Shown piece by piece: positions 47,957 through 56,718 of a stretch of 64,000 nt of DNA (position 1 is its first letter; the number at the start of each line of letters is the position of its first letter). The stretch spans positions 1 through 64,000 of the forward strand of contig JAITLO010000015.1 in the NCBI GenBank assembly GCA_031277855.1. The letters are read 5' to 3'. A model generated the notes under the pieces. It ran no database searches, had not been told where the DNA came from, and saw nothing but the letters and a program-made list of their open reading frames with translations. Source of the stretch: Acidovorax sp. (GTDB lineage Bacteria; Pseudomonadota; Gammaproteobacteria; Burkholderiales; Burkholderiaceae_C). A program made the position numbers and the translations under genes.

Positions 47957-47991
47957 TCTGCGCCCCGGCCGTGAACAGCCCGGGGCGCAGA
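47957..47991 (-). other. 12-bp stem hairpin between the MaoC-Pta and ackA genes
   Basis: TCTGCGCCCCGG and CCGGGGCGCAGA pair with an 11-base loop, without a T-run. It may tune ackA expression relative to the upstream gene by partial termination or mRNA processing. Confidence 0.6.
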
Positions 47992-48025
47992 ACCGATGTG
48001 GCGAGCTTAAAAGCTGTGTGCGATC

Positions 48026-49465
48026 TTAGTGACCGCTCTTCCAGGCATTGGCAGCCTGCTGTTGACGTGCATCATGTGCAGCCAACACAGCCAGCACGGC
48101 CGAGGCCACGCGGGCCATGGGGCCGTCGGCGCGGCTGGTCAGGGCGATGGGCACGCGTGCGCCCAGCACCAGGCCCGAGCCCGAGGCGCCGGCCAGGTAT
48201 TCCAGCTGCTTGGCCACCATATTGCCGCTTTCCAGGTCGGGAACGGCCAGGATGTCGGCCTGACCGGCCACGTCCGAGGCAATGCCCTTGATGCGCACCG
48301 CGTCCATGGAGACGGCGTTGTCAAAGGCCAGCGGGCCGTCCAGCAAGCCACCCTTGATCTGGCCGCGATCGGCCATCTTGCACAGCGCGGCTGCATCGAT
48401 GGTGGAGGGAATGCTGGGGGTGACGGTTTCCACCGCCGACAACACGGCCACCTTGGGCGTTTCCGTGCCCAGGATGCGGGCAAAGTCGATGGCGTTCTGG
48501 ATGATGTCCACCTTCTCCTGCAGGGTCGGGCGGATGTTGATGGCCGCGTCGGTGATCAGCAGCGGCTTGTCATACAGCGGCACATCGAAGCGGAACACAT
48601 GCGACAGGCGACGGCCCGTGCGCAGCGCCGGTTGGCACAGCACGGCCTTGAGCAGCTCGTCGGTGTGCAGGCTGCCCTTCATGATGATTTCTACATCCTT
48701 GTTGGCTGCCATTTCGGCGGCCAGCTGGGCTGCAGCGTGGCTGTGCTCCACGTTCAGGATTTCCACGCCGGACAGGCTCAGGCCTGCCTCTTCGGCAGTG
48801 CGGCGAATGCGGCCTTCGGGGCCGATCAGCACCGGCACGATGAGGCCATGCTGGGCCGCATCCAACGCGCCGCTGAGCGAGCCCGTATCACAGGGGTGAA
48901 CCACGGCGCAGCGCACGGCCTCCAGACCTTCGGCACGGGCCAGCAAGGCTTTTTGGCGCGCTTCGGGGTCGAACAGCTGGATTTGCGGGGCACGCACCAC
49001 CGGCACCTTGACCTTTTGCGTGGGCGGCATCAAACGGGCCTCGCCCTTGAGCACCACTTCGCCCTTTTGGTTGGTGACCAGGCAGTCCATCTTGATGCGC
49101 TTTTTCTCGTCGTCTTTTTCGCTCACCGTGGCCAGCACGGTCAGCGTGTCGCCGATGCGCACGGGCTTGGTGAACTTCAGCTCCTGGCCCAGGTAGATGG
49201 TGCCGGGGCCGGGGAACTGGGTGCCAAACAGCGCCGAGATCAGCGCCGCGCCCAGCATGCCGTGGGCGATGACGCCGTGGAACATGGTGGCGTCGGCGTA
49301 TTCGGCATTCAGGTGGGCGGGGTTGATGTCGCCCGAGACGGCGGCAAAGGCCTGGATGTCTTCCACCGTCACGGTGCGCACCAACCGGGCGCTCTGGCCC
49401 AGTGTCAGCTCGTCATAGGTGACGTTTTCCATCCATTCTTCGACATTCGGGGTCTGCTGGTTCAT
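48026..49465 (-). CDS. bifunctional MaoC-like hydratase / phosphate acetyltransferase
   Basis: A protein of 479 residues. The N-terminal hot-dog MaoC domain (residues about 20-150: FAAVSGDINPAHLNAEYA, FHGVIAHGMLGAALI) is fused to a phosphate acyltransferase domain (about 165-479: NVEHSHAAAQLAAEM, MKGSLHTDELLKAVL). The Pta part makes acetyl phosphate from acetyl-CoA for AckA. The hydratase part may feed 3-hydroxyacyl-CoA to PHA or beta-oxidation. This fusion is known in Burkholderiales. Confidence 0.92.
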   Translation of the reverse strand: MNQQTPNVEEWMENVTYDELTLGQSARLVRTVTVEDIQAFAAVSGDINPAHLNAEYADATMFHGVIAHGMLGAALISALFGTQFPGPGTIYLGQELKFTKPVRIGDTLTVLATVSEKDDEKKRIKMDCLVTNQKGEVVLKGEARLMPPTQKVKVPVVRAPQIQLFDPEARQKALLARAEGLEAVRCAVVHPCDTGSLSGALDAAQHGLIVPVLIGPEGRIRRTAEEAGLSLSGVEILNVEHSHAAAQLAAEMAANKDVEIIMKGSLHTDELLKAVLCQPALRTGRRLSHVFRFDVPLYDKPLLITDAAINIRPTLQEKVDIIQNAIDFARILGTETPKVAVLSAVETVTPSIPSTIDAAALCKMADRGQIKGGLLDGPLAFDNAVSMDAVRIKGIASDVAGQADILAVPDLESGNMVAKQLEYLAGASGSGLVLGARVPIALTSRADGPMARVASAVLAVLAAHDARQQQAANAWKSGH

Positions 49466-49533
49466 GGGATACCTCGGGGCAAAGGGAAATAGGGGAAGGT
49501 GTGCGGCGTGCGCCTACAGATTGGCATGCAATG

Positions 49534-49598
49534 GCCTAACGCCGCGGGGAGCCGAAGGCCGTGCAGCAGCACGGCGCAGTGGCCCCACGGCGTCAGGC
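49534..49598. other. imperfect 16-bp inverted repeat with inner hairpin after fabI
   Basis: GCCTAACGCCGCGGGG pairs with CCCCACGGCGTCAGGC (14 of 16), with GCCGTGC/GCACGGC inside the loop. It lies just after the fabI stop on the minus strand. No T-run, so if it is a terminator it is factor-dependent. Confidence 0.5.
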
Positions 49599-49607
49599 AG
49601 GCCGTAT

Positions 49608-50387
49608 TTAGTCCATGGCGTGGACGCCGGCATCCACATAAATGGTCTGCCCGGTCATGCCGGAAGCGGCATCGGTGCAGAGGAAGGCCGACAGCTGGGC
49701 AATTTCCTCCAGCGTCACCAGGCGCTGCAGCGGGGCCTTGTCCATGGCGGTCTGCATCAGCTTGTCGAACTCGGCAATGCCGGAGGCGGCACGCGTCAGG
49801 ATGGGGCCGGGCGAGACGGCATGCACACGGATGTTCTTGGGGCCCAGCTCCATGGCCATGTAACGCACCATCGATTCCAGCGCGGCCTTGACCGGGCCCA
49901 TCAGGCCGTAGTTGGGCACGGCTTCACCGGAGCCCAGATAGGTCATGGACAGCATGCTGCCGCCATTGGGCATATGGGGAGCGCAGAGCTTGGCCACCTC
50001 GGCAAACGAGTGACAGGAGACGGACACAGCGCGGGCAAAGCCTTCGCGCGAGCTGTCCACCACATCGCCGTGCAGGTCTTCCATGGGCGCCCAGGCAATG
50101 GAGTGGATGACGAAGTCGATCTGGCCCATGGTCTTGACCGCGTGATCCACCAGTGCCTGCAGCTCGCCTTCGGTTTCGACGTTGCAGTTCACCAGGTCGA
50201 TGCCGGCGGGCTGGGTCAGCGGCTCCACATATTTGCGGGCCTTGTCATTCAGGCAAGAAGCCACGATTTGCGCACCCTGTGCCGCAGCCAGCTTGGCGCA
50301 ACCCCAGGCGATGCTGTGATCGTTGGCGATGCCCAGAATCAGGCCTTTTTTGCCCTGCAGGCTGAAGGAAGAGGGTGCTTTGCTCAT
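49608..50387 (-). CDS. fabI: enoyl-ACP reductase FabI (NADH-dependent)
   Basis: Last step of the fatty acid elongation cycle. It has 259 residues, a short-chain dehydrogenase fold with FabI-type cofactor site (KKGLILGIANDHSIAWGCA), Tyr150 and catalytic Tyr160-x6-Lys167 (NYGLMGPVKAALES). The normal length is about 260. The longer frame upstream is unrelated. It lies between the 126-residue gene and the MaoC-Pta gene. Confidence 0.95.
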   Translation of the reverse strand: MSKAPSSFSLQGKKGLILGIANDHSIAWGCAKLAAAQGAQIVASCLNDKARKYVEPLTQPAGIDLVNCNVETEGELQALVDHAVKTMGQIDFVIHSIAWAPMEDLHGDVVDSSREGFARAVSVSCHSFAEVAKLCAPHMPNGGSMLSMTYLGSGEAVPNYGLMGPVKAALESMVRYMAMELGPKNIRVHAVSPGPILTRAASGIAEFDKLMQTAMDKAPLQRLVTLEEIAQLSAFLCTDAASGMTGQTIYVDAGVHAMD

Positions 50388-50493
50388 GGTCTTGGGTACT
50401 TTCAGGCTCAAGAAGATCCGCCACACTGCTGTGTGGTGCAAAAAGCCTTGCGCGCAAGCTGGGCGCGCAGAGGCTGCTATGGAATAAGGAGAA

Positions 50494-50874
50494 TCAGGAA
50501 GCCGTGGCTTCCAGCGCACGCAGGTCTATGCCGTCGGCGCCCGGGCGGAAGCCCTCGCGCTGCAGCTTCTCTTCGGCGTAGATCAAGAGGTCACGCGTCA
50601 CCTCGGCACCCAGCTTCTGGGTGTAGCGCGTAGTCACGCCGTAGCGCAGCACCAGCAAGCCGCGCAGCTCTTCCTGCATGCGGCGCTGGCGGCCGCCGCC
50701 TTGCACGGCGGCGTCGCACTGCAGTGCGCGCTCGATATCGCTTTCTTTTTCCAGCGATACATCCAGAGCGGTTGCCAGCCGCGCAATGCGGGCATTCAGC
50801 CGTTCAATGGACTCGCTCAAGCGCTCCACACGCGCGCTCAGCGCCAACTCTGTTGTTTTGTCTTCAGTCTGCAT
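50494..50874 (-). CDS. coiled-coil protein of unknown function linked to phaC
   Basis: A protein of 126 residues. Heptad-rich N-terminal half (LSARVERLSESIERLNARIARLATAL), then a basic middle and a small C-terminal helical part. No family recognised. The start lies within the 3' end of phaC (11-base overlap), so it is probably translationally coupled and may act with PHA synthase, for example as a granule-associated or regulatory protein. That role is inference only. Confidence 0.65.
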   Translation of the reverse strand: MQTEDKTTELALSARVERLSESIERLNARIARLATALDVSLEKESDIERALQCDAAVQGGGRQRRMQEELRGLLVLRYGVTTRYTQKLGAEVTRDLLIYAEEKLQREGFRPGADGIDLRALEATAS

Positions 50875-52654
50875 AACGCACCATCACGTAGTCGCCTGGT
50901 GCTTCGCACACCACGCGATCCGACGAAATTGCCGGAGGTTTGATTGGAGTTCCGGAACGTTCACTCAACCAGGCGTGCATGGCTTCCCACCAGGAGCCCT
51001 GTACCACCGGTGCCTGCGCCACCCAGTCATCGGGATCGATCCAGCCCTGACCGTCTTCGACGCTGGCTATCTGGTAGCTGCGGCGCGGACGGCCTGGTTC
51101 AGAAACGATACCAGCGTTATGACCGCCGGCTGCCAGCACAAAGGTCACGTGCGTGTCGGTCTGGAGGTGGATTTTGTAGACCGACTTCCAGGGCGAGACA
51201 TGGTCGCGCGTGGTGCCCACCACCATCATGGGTGCGCTGATGTCCATCAGCGCCACGGTGGCGCCGGCAAAGCGGTACTGGCCATTGGCCAGGGCGTTGT
51301 TCAGGAACAGCGAGCTCAGGTATTCGCTGTGCATGCGCGCGGGCAGCCGGGTCTGGTCAGCATTCCAGCTCATCAGATCGAAGCTGCTGTCTTCCTCGCC
51401 CAGCAGGTAGCGGCTGGTGTTGCGCGACCAGACCAGGTCCTTGGAGGCCAGGAACTGGAAGGAGCCCCCCATCTGCCGGCCGGACAGATAGCCTTTTTGC
51501 GCCATGGAGCGGCGCAGGCCCTCGAGTTGCTCGTCATCAATGAATACCCCCAGCTCGCCGGGCTCGGAGAAGTCGGTCTGCGCCGCCAGCAAGATGACGG
51601 AGGCCAGCTCCGGCAGATTGGCGGGCACCAGGGCTTTTTCCTTGGCCGTCCAGGCATCGGGCTTTTTGCGCGCCAGGCGTCCCAGGGAAGCGGCCGCGAT
51701 CGCCAAGAAGGTGCCACCCAGGCAATAGCCCACGGTGTGGATGCGGGCCGCGCCAGTGCTGGCTTTCACGGCCTCCATGGCTGCCAGCACGCCGCTGGAC
51801 AGGTAGTCCTGCATCTTCAGGTCACGGTCCGAGGCATCGGGATTGCGCCAGGAGATGATGCACACCGTGTGGCCCTGCTCCACCAGGTACTTGACCATGG
51901 AGTTGTGGGGCGAGAGGTCCAGGATGTAGTACTTCATGATGCACGAGGGCACGATGAGCACCGGCTCTGGCTGCACCTTGGCCGTGGTCGGCAGGTACTG
52001 TATGACTTCGATCAAGTGGTTGCGGAACACTACCTTGCCCGGCGTGCAGGCCACATCCTTGCCCACGGCAAATTCCAGTGGCTCCAGCGCTTCGCTGGGG
52101 GTGTCGGCCTTGGCATGGGACAGGGCTTGCAGGTCTTCGGTGAAATGCTGGAAGCCTTTGCGCAGGCTCTCGCCCCGGGTTTCGCGGGCCTTGGCCAGAA
52201 CCTCGGGGTTGGTAGCGGCCCAGTTCGAGGGCGACATGGCATCCAGGAACTGGCGCGCAAAAAAGTCCACCATATGGCGGTGGTGGCGGGTCATGCCGTC
52301 CACCTTGGCGGCTTCACGCCACCAGGCATCGCTGGCCTTGAAGCCTTCCTTCAGCGCAGTGTAGGGCCACTGGGCCCATGCGGGATCCTTGAAGCGGGCA
52401 TCTTTTTCAGGGGTCTCGGGGTCGGCGGGGCTCAGGCTGCGTTGCACAGCCTGGCGCGACAACGTGGCCGCCTTTTGTGCCAGTGTCATTTGCTTGCCCG
52501 GCGAACAGGCCAGGTGCATGGCCCAGTCTGCAGCGGCCAGGCTCAGCGCAATCGGCGACAGGCCCATATTGGCGCGGCTGAGCATCATCTGCACCTGATC
52601 GTCCAGCAATTTGCTGTGATCCGGTGTCGGCGTCGCAGGCGTGGTGTTCTCCAT
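50864..52654 (-). CDS. phaC: polyhydroxyalkanoate synthase (PhaC family)
   Basis: Polymerises 3-hydroxyacyl-CoA to PHA at granules. It has 596 residues with the N-terminal PhaC domain, an alpha/beta hydrolase fold with Cys311 in GYCLGG, Asp and His residues (SAPMMVVGTTRDHVS; AAGGHNAGIV) and WRNPDASDRD. The segment before the fold reads SCIMKYYILDL, differing from the usual PPWINKYYILDL, so it is a divergent class I-type enzyme. The ATG chosen is preceded by AAAGG; a GTG 39 bases upstream is in frame. Confidence 0.9.
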   Translation of the reverse strand: MENTTPATPTPDHSKLLDDQVQMMLSRANMGLSPIALSLAAADWAMHLACSPGKQMTLAQKAATLSRQAVQRSLSPADPETPEKDARFKDPAWAQWPYTALKEGFKASDAWWREAAKVDGMTRHHRHMVDFFARQFLDAMSPSNWAATNPEVLAKARETRGESLRKGFQHFTEDLQALSHAKADTPSEALEPLEFAVGKDVACTPGKVVFRNHLIEVIQYLPTTAKVQPEPVLIVPSCIMKYYILDLSPHNSMVKYLVEQGHTVCIISWRNPDASDRDLKMQDYLSSGVLAAMEAVKASTGAARIHTVGYCLGGTFLAIAAASLGRLARKKPDAWTAKEKALVPANLPELASVILLAAQTDFSEPGELGVFIDDEQLEGLRRSMAQKGYLSGRQMGGSFQFLASKDLVWSRNTSRYLLGEEDSSFDLMSWNADQTRLPARMHSEYLSSLFLNNALANGQYRFAGATVALMDISAPMMVVGTTRDHVSPWKSVYKIHLQTDTHVTFVLAAGGHNAGIVSEPGRPRRSYQIASVEDGQGWIDPDDWVAQAPVVQGSWWEAMHAWLSERSGTPIKPPAISSDRVVCEAPGDYVMVRYAD

Positions 52655-52746
52655 GGAATGACCTTTATCGATAGGGGTTACAAATGGATGCACTCAGGAC
52701 ATTCTCGGCAAAAACCCTGAGAAAACCAAGCACATCCACGCCAGGC

Positions 52747-52760
52747 TTGATGCAAGTCAA
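52747..52760. promoter_or_regulatory. Fnr-like box upstream of phaC
   Basis: TTGATGCAAGTCAA matches the TTGAT-N4-ATCAA consensus at 9 of the 10 specified positions. It lies about 95 bases before the phaC ATG. Fnr-type regulation of PHA genes is known in other betaproteobacteria. Which Fnr protein is responsible is unknown; the Crp/Fnr gene in this window may bind a different motif. Confidence 0.45.
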
Positions 52761-52802
52761 ATTGACCAGCAAGCCGGCGCCACGCCTTATTTTGGACGTC
52801 AT

Positions 52803-52817
52803 TGCTGCAATGCAGCA
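52803..52817. promoter_or_regulatory. TGC-rich palindrome (PhaR-like site) upstream of phaC
   Basis: TGCTGCAATGCAGCA is a perfect dyad around one base, containing CTGC-N3-GCAG, the form reported for PhaR repressor sites near PHA genes in other bacteria. It sits about 150 bases before phaC. No phaR gene is seen in the window. Confidence 0.4.
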
Positions 52818-52875
52818 TGAGAGGCATCCGCCACCGGCCCCCAGGCAACAGCCAGCACTCACATTGGCATGTATT

Positions 52876-54468
52876 TCAGTCCGAGGCGCGCAACAGCGCC
52901 GCTGCGCGCTCGGCAATCATCACCGTCGGCGCCTGGGTGTTACCGCTGGTGATGCGGGGCATGACCGAGGCATCCACCACCCGCAGCCCCTGCACCCCGT
53001 GCACGCGCAGCTGGCTGTCCACCACATCCTGGGCACCCACGCCCATGCGGCAACTGCCCACCGGGTGGTAGATAGTGTCGGCATGTGCCCGCACCCAGTG
53101 CTCCAGTTCGGCCTCGGTGTGTTGTTGCACCAGGTCGGGCTGTTCCTGCCCACCCAACTGGGCCAGCGCGGGCTGGAGCAGAATCTCCCGCAGCCGCTGC
53201 ACGCCGTGCACCAGGCGGGCCGCGTCGCCCGCATGGGACAGAAACTGCGGGTCGATCAGAGGGGCAGCCAAGGGGTCCGGGCTGGCCAGCCTCAGCTGGC
53301 CTCGGCTTTGCGGTTGCAGCAGACAGACATGGCCGGTAAAGCCATGGCCCCAGACATTGCCCCGCCCATGGTCGGCCTGTTTGCCCGGCAGAAAGTGCAG
53401 CTGCAAATCGGCTTCGGCCTCCTCGGGGCTGCTGCGGATAAAGCCCCCGGCCTCTGCCAGATTGCTGGTCAGCATACCGCTGCGCCGCTGCTGCCACTCC
53501 CAGACGCCCTTGGCGATACGCCCCAGCCCGGCCAGCGACACGCCAACGCCCAGCGCCGATCCCGGCAGGCTGTGGACCACGGTCACATCAGGGTGGTCAT
53601 GCAAATTGCTGCCCACCCCAGGCAGGTCCAGCAGCACCGGCAGGCCCATGTCCTGCAAATGTGCCCCTGGGCCAATGCCGGAGAGCATCAGCAGCTGCGG
53701 AGACTGTAGCGCGCCGGCGCACAGCAAGACCTCGCGGCGGCAATGCAGCACCTCGCGCCGCCCCCCGCGCAACAGCTCCACACCACAGGCGCGGCGATCA
53801 GCATCCAGCAAGATGCGCAGCACCTGGCTGCCGGTGCGCACCTCCAGGTTCGGCCGCCCCCGGTGGGGTGCCACATATGCCTGGTAGGCGCTGCAGCGTG
53901 CTCCGCCGCGCTGGAACACCTGGTACAGCCCCACGCCCTCCAGGCTGTGGCCATTGAAGTCGGCATTGCGTGCATGGCCGGCCTCGATGGCGGCCTGCAC
54001 AAAATGCAGGCTCAATGGGTCGGGCTGCTGCAGATCGCTGACCGCCAGCGGCCCCTGGTCGCCATGCCACAGGTCTGCGCCCCGGCTGTTGTTTTCGGCC
54101 TGCAGAAAGTACGGCAGCACATCGCTCCAGCCCCAGCCGGGATTGCCTGCAGCCTCCCAGAAGTCAAAGTCCGAAGGACGGCCGCGGATGTAAATCATGG
54201 CGTTGATGGCGCTGGAGCCGCCCAACACCCGCCCTCGCGGCTGGTAGCCACGGCGCCCATTCAGGCCCGGCTGTGGCGTGGTTTGAAAGCGCCAGTTGAA
54301 CTGCTGCGTCTTGGGCAGCAGGGCCAAACCAGCCGGACAGTGCAGCAGTGGACTGGTGTCAGGTGGCCCAGCCTCCAGCAGGCAGACCTGGGTGTCCAAG
54401 TCCTCACTCAGTCTTGCGGCCAATACAGAGCCTGCAGCCCCTCCACCCACCACGATGTAGTCATGCAT
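52876..54468 (-). CDS. GMC-family FAD oxidoreductase (choline/alcohol dehydrogenase type)
   Basis: An FAD enzyme oxidising an alcohol, 530 residues. It has the FAD-binding N-terminus (YIVVGGGAAGSVLAARLSED), the GMC signature (GRVLGGSSAINAMIYIRGR), a second GMC motif (GALQSPQLLMLSGIGP) and the C-terminal active-site block (HPVGSCRMG; GNTQAPTVMIAERAA). AGGGGA lies upstream of the ATG. It is in the phaC direction but 220 bases away, so probably its own transcript. Substrate unknown. Confidence 0.9.
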   Translation of the reverse strand: MHDYIVVGGGAAGSVLAARLSEDLDTQVCLLEAGPPDTSPLLHCPAGLALLPKTQQFNWRFQTTPQPGLNGRRGYQPRGRVLGGSSAINAMIYIRGRPSDFDFWEAAGNPGWGWSDVLPYFLQAENNSRGADLWHGDQGPLAVSDLQQPDPLSLHFVQAAIEAGHARNADFNGHSLEGVGLYQVFQRGGARCSAYQAYVAPHRGRPNLEVRTGSQVLRILLDADRRACGVELLRGGRREVLHCRREVLLCAGALQSPQLLMLSGIGPGAHLQDMGLPVLLDLPGVGSNLHDHPDVTVVHSLPGSALGVGVSLAGLGRIAKGVWEWQQRRSGMLTSNLAEAGGFIRSSPEEAEADLQLHFLPGKQADHGRGNVWGHGFTGHVCLLQPQSRGQLRLASPDPLAAPLIDPQFLSHAGDAARLVHGVQRLREILLQPALAQLGGQEQPDLVQQHTEAELEHWVRAHADTIYHPVGSCRMGVGAQDVVDSQLRVHGVQGLRVVDASVMPRITSGNTQAPTVMIAERAAALLRASD

Positions 54469-54596
54469 TGAACTGTCCCCTAGCTGACCCATAAGGGCCA
54501 CGCAAAGCGCGGCAACGGACTCCACATTAGCGGGACTGCGTACGTTTTTGGATACGATGTAACCCAGCTATTTTTCTTTCTCTGGAGACTTTTCGT

Positions 54597-55445
54597 ATGG
54601 CAATCCAAACTGTAGGCATCGTGGGTGCGGGCACCATGGGCAATGGCATCGCACAGGCTTGCGCGGTGTCTGGCATCAATGTGGTGATGGTGGACATTTC
54701 CGAAGCCGCCGTGCAAAAGGGCGTGGCCACCGTGGCCGGCAGCCTGGACCGCCTGATCAAGAAGGAAAAAATCACCGCTGCCGACAAGGACGCGGCGCTG
54801 GCCCGCATCAAGACCTCCACCAACTACGACGACCTCAAGGGCGCGCAGCTGGTGATCGAGGCTGCCACCGAGAACTACGAACTCAAGGTCAAGATCCTCA
54901 AGCAACTCGACGCGCTGCTGGGCGCCGACGTGCTGGTGGCCACCAACACCTCGTCCATCTCCATCACCAAGCTGGGCGCCGTGACCCAGCGCGCCGACAA
55001 GTTCATCGGCATGCACTTCTTCAACCCCGTGCCCATGATGAAGCTGGTGGAAATCATCCGTGGTCTGCAGACCAGCGATGCCACGCACGACGCCGTCAAG
55101 GCCTTGTCGGAAAAGCTGGGCAAGAGCCCCATCACCGTGAAGAACGCCCCCGGCTTTGTGGTCAACCGCATTCTGGTGCCCATGATCAACGAGGCCTTCC
55201 AGGTGCTGGCCGAAGGCACGGCCACGCCCGAGGACATTGACGAAGGCATGAAGCTGGGCTGCAACCACCCCATTGGCCCGCTGGCCCTGGCCGACATGAT
55301 TGGCCTGGACGTGTGCCTGGCCGTGATGGAGGTGTATCTGGAAGAGTTTGGCGACAGCAAATACCGCCCCGCCTACCTGCTGCGCGAAATGGTGGCTGCC
55401 GGCCGCCTGGGACGCAAGACGGGCCAGGGCGTATACACCTACTAA
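54597..55445 (+). CDS. 3-hydroxyacyl-CoA (3-hydroxybutyryl-CoA) dehydrogenase
   Basis: NAD-dependent oxidation of 3-hydroxyacyl-CoA, 282 residues. It has a Rossmann N-terminus (TVGIVGAGTMGNGIAQACA), the catalytic region (MHFFNPVPMMKLVEIIRGLQT) and the C-terminal dimerisation domain (GPLALADMIGLDVCLAVMEVY). The size fits the single-function Hbd/PaaH type. GGAG precedes the ATG. It may serve beta-oxidation or acetoacetyl-CoA metabolism linked to PHA. Confidence 0.93.
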   Translation: MAIQTVGIVGAGTMGNGIAQACAVSGINVVMVDISEAAVQKGVATVAGSLDRLIKKEKITAADKDAALARIKTSTNYDDLKGAQLVIEAATENYELKVKILKQLDALLGADVLVATNTSSISITKLGAVTQRADKFIGMHFFNPVPMMKLVEIIRGLQTSDATHDAVKALSEKLGKSPITVKNAPGFVVNRILVPMINEAFQVLAEGTATPEDIDEGMKLGCNHPIGPLALADMIGLDVCLAVMEVYLEEFGDSKYRPAYLLREMVAAGRLGRKTGQGVYTY

Positions 55446-55618
55446 TCCCCCCTGAGGCGCTGCGCGCCTTCCCCCCGCTCTCGCATCGCTACGCTCGCGG
55501 GCAGGGGGACGACAGCCTCGCTGCGGGACGGCCCTTGCTCGCTGTCCCTGGCGGGGGGTTATGCCAGGCATCTGGGCTTGTCCCCTCTCACCGAAGGGGA
55601 GAGGGGCAGCCCTGGCAC
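55446..55618 (+). repeat. family A element copy 7 plus family D hairpin
   Basis: It begins at the stop codon of the dehydrogenase gene, same direction. Stem I is AGGCGC/GCGCCT, stem III GACAGC/GCTGTC around GCTGCGGGACGGCCCTTGCT. Family D is at about 55577-55618 (CCCCTCTCACCGAAGGGGAGAGG). Confidence 0.78.
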
Positions 55619-55715
55619 ATTGCAGTCGGGGCTATCGCGCCCTAGAAGTCGCCCCCAAGCAGAGGGGCGGCGATTTCAAGTTTTGATGTGTTCCCCTGCT
55701 ATGAGCAGGTTTTTC

Positions 55716-55747
55716 AAACAATTAGATTGCACACAATTTAATTGTTT
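55716..55747. promoter_or_regulatory. ohrR: OhrR operator overlapping the ohrR promoter
   Basis: AAACAATTAGATTG and CAATTTAATTGTTT form a 14-bp inverted repeat (13 of 14 paired) with a 4-base centre, inside a very AT-rich stretch 15 bases before the ohrR ATG. AT-rich dyads of this type are the usual OhrR target, so ohrR and ohr should be autoregulated and induced by organic peroxides. Confidence 0.75.
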
Positions 55748-55761
55748 AAAATAATTTAGCC

Positions 55762-56235
55762 ATGCCACGAACCAAAACGCTCTCCAGCGATACCGCGCTG
55801 CAGCTCGATCACCAGCTGTGTTTTGCGCTGTATTCCACCTCGCTGGCCATGACCAAGCTCTACAAGCCGCTGCTGGACCCTCTGGGCCTGACCTATCCGC
55901 AGTACCTGGTGCTGCTGGTGTTGTGGGAGGGCGATGACTGCATGGTCTCGGCACTGGGCGAGCGCCTGTTTCTGGACTCCGGCACGCTGACCCCTTTGCT
56001 CAAGCGCATGGAGGCCGCAGGCTGGCTGCAGCGCCAGCGCGATGCACAGGACGAACGCCGCGTGCGTGTCACGCTCACCGCAGCCGGGCGGGCGCTGCGT
56101 GCCCGGGCTGCTGGCATTCCCGCCTGCATGCTGCAACAAAGCCAGTGCACACTGGACGCGCTGCAGTCGCTCACCCAACAGATTCAGCAGCTGCGTAGCC
56201 GCCTGGTTGCGCCGCTGCCCTCCGCTTCAGTCTGA
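55762..56235 (+). CDS. ohrR: OhrR, organic hydroperoxide-sensing MarR-family repressor
   Basis: A protein of 157 residues. The redox-sensing Cys20 lies in LCFALYS, followed by the winged helix (LGERLFLDSGTLTPLLKRMEA; DERRVRVTLTAAG). It represses its own gene and ohr; oxidation of Cys20 releases DNA. It lies 27 bases before ohr, with the operator just upstream. Very like known OhrR proteins. Confidence 0.95.
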   Translation: MPRTKTLSSDTALQLDHQLCFALYSTSLAMTKLYKPLLDPLGLTYPQYLVLLVLWEGDDCMVSALGERLFLDSGTLTPLLKRMEAAGWLQRQRDAQDERRVRVTLTAAGRALRARAAGIPACMLQQSQCTLDALQSLTQQIQQLRSRLVAPLPSASV

Positions 56236-56262
56236 AGCGTTTTCACCTCGAAGGAGCACACC

Positions 56263-56682
56263 ATGGCCTCTCTGGAAAAAGTTCTCTACACCGCCCGCGC
56301 CCACACCACAGGCGGGCGTGATGGCGCCTCGCGCAGCGATGACGGGCGCCTGGATGTGCAGCTGTCCTCTCCCGGCACCAGCGGCCAGGGCACCAACCCC
56401 GAGCAGCTGTTTGCCGCCGGCTATTCCGCCTGCTTCATCGGCGCCATGAAGGCCGTGGCCGGCAAACAGAAACTCGCCCTGCCACAAGACCTGTCCATTG
56501 ATGCCGAGGTCGACCTGGGCCCCATCCCCAACGCCTACGGCATTGCCGTGCGCCTCAGCGTGCACCTGCCCGGCATGGACCGCGCCACCGCCGAAACACT
56601 GGTGCAGCAAGCCGACCTGGTCTGCCCCTACTCCAACGCCACGCGCGGCAATATCGACAAGCAGCTGACTGTGACGGTCTGA
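56263..56682 (+). CDS. ohr: Ohr, organic hydroperoxide reductase
   Basis: A thiol-dependent peroxidase for organic hydroperoxides, 139 residues. Peroxidatic Cys57 (GYSACF) and resolving Cys121 (LVCPYSNATRGN) are both present. It is cotranscribed with ohrR and has a clear terminator. AAGGAG lies upstream of the ATG. Confidence 0.97.
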   Translation: MASLEKVLYTARAHTTGGRDGASRSDDGRLDVQLSSPGTSGQGTNPEQLFAAGYSACFIGAMKAVAGKQKLALPQDLSIDAEVDLGPIPNAYGIAVRLSVHLPGMDRATAETLVQQADLVCPYSNATRGNIDKQLTVTV

Positions 56683-56694
56683 GCACCGCACCCA

Positions 56695-56718
56695 ACCGGG
56701 CCAAGTGCCCGGTTTTTT
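56695..56718 (+). terminator. intrinsic terminator of the ohrR-ohr operon
   Basis: ACCGGGC and GCCCGGT pair around CAAGT and are followed by TTTTTT, 12 bases after the ohr stop. Its end touches the stop codon of the convergent RNA ligase-like gene. Confidence 0.85.
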
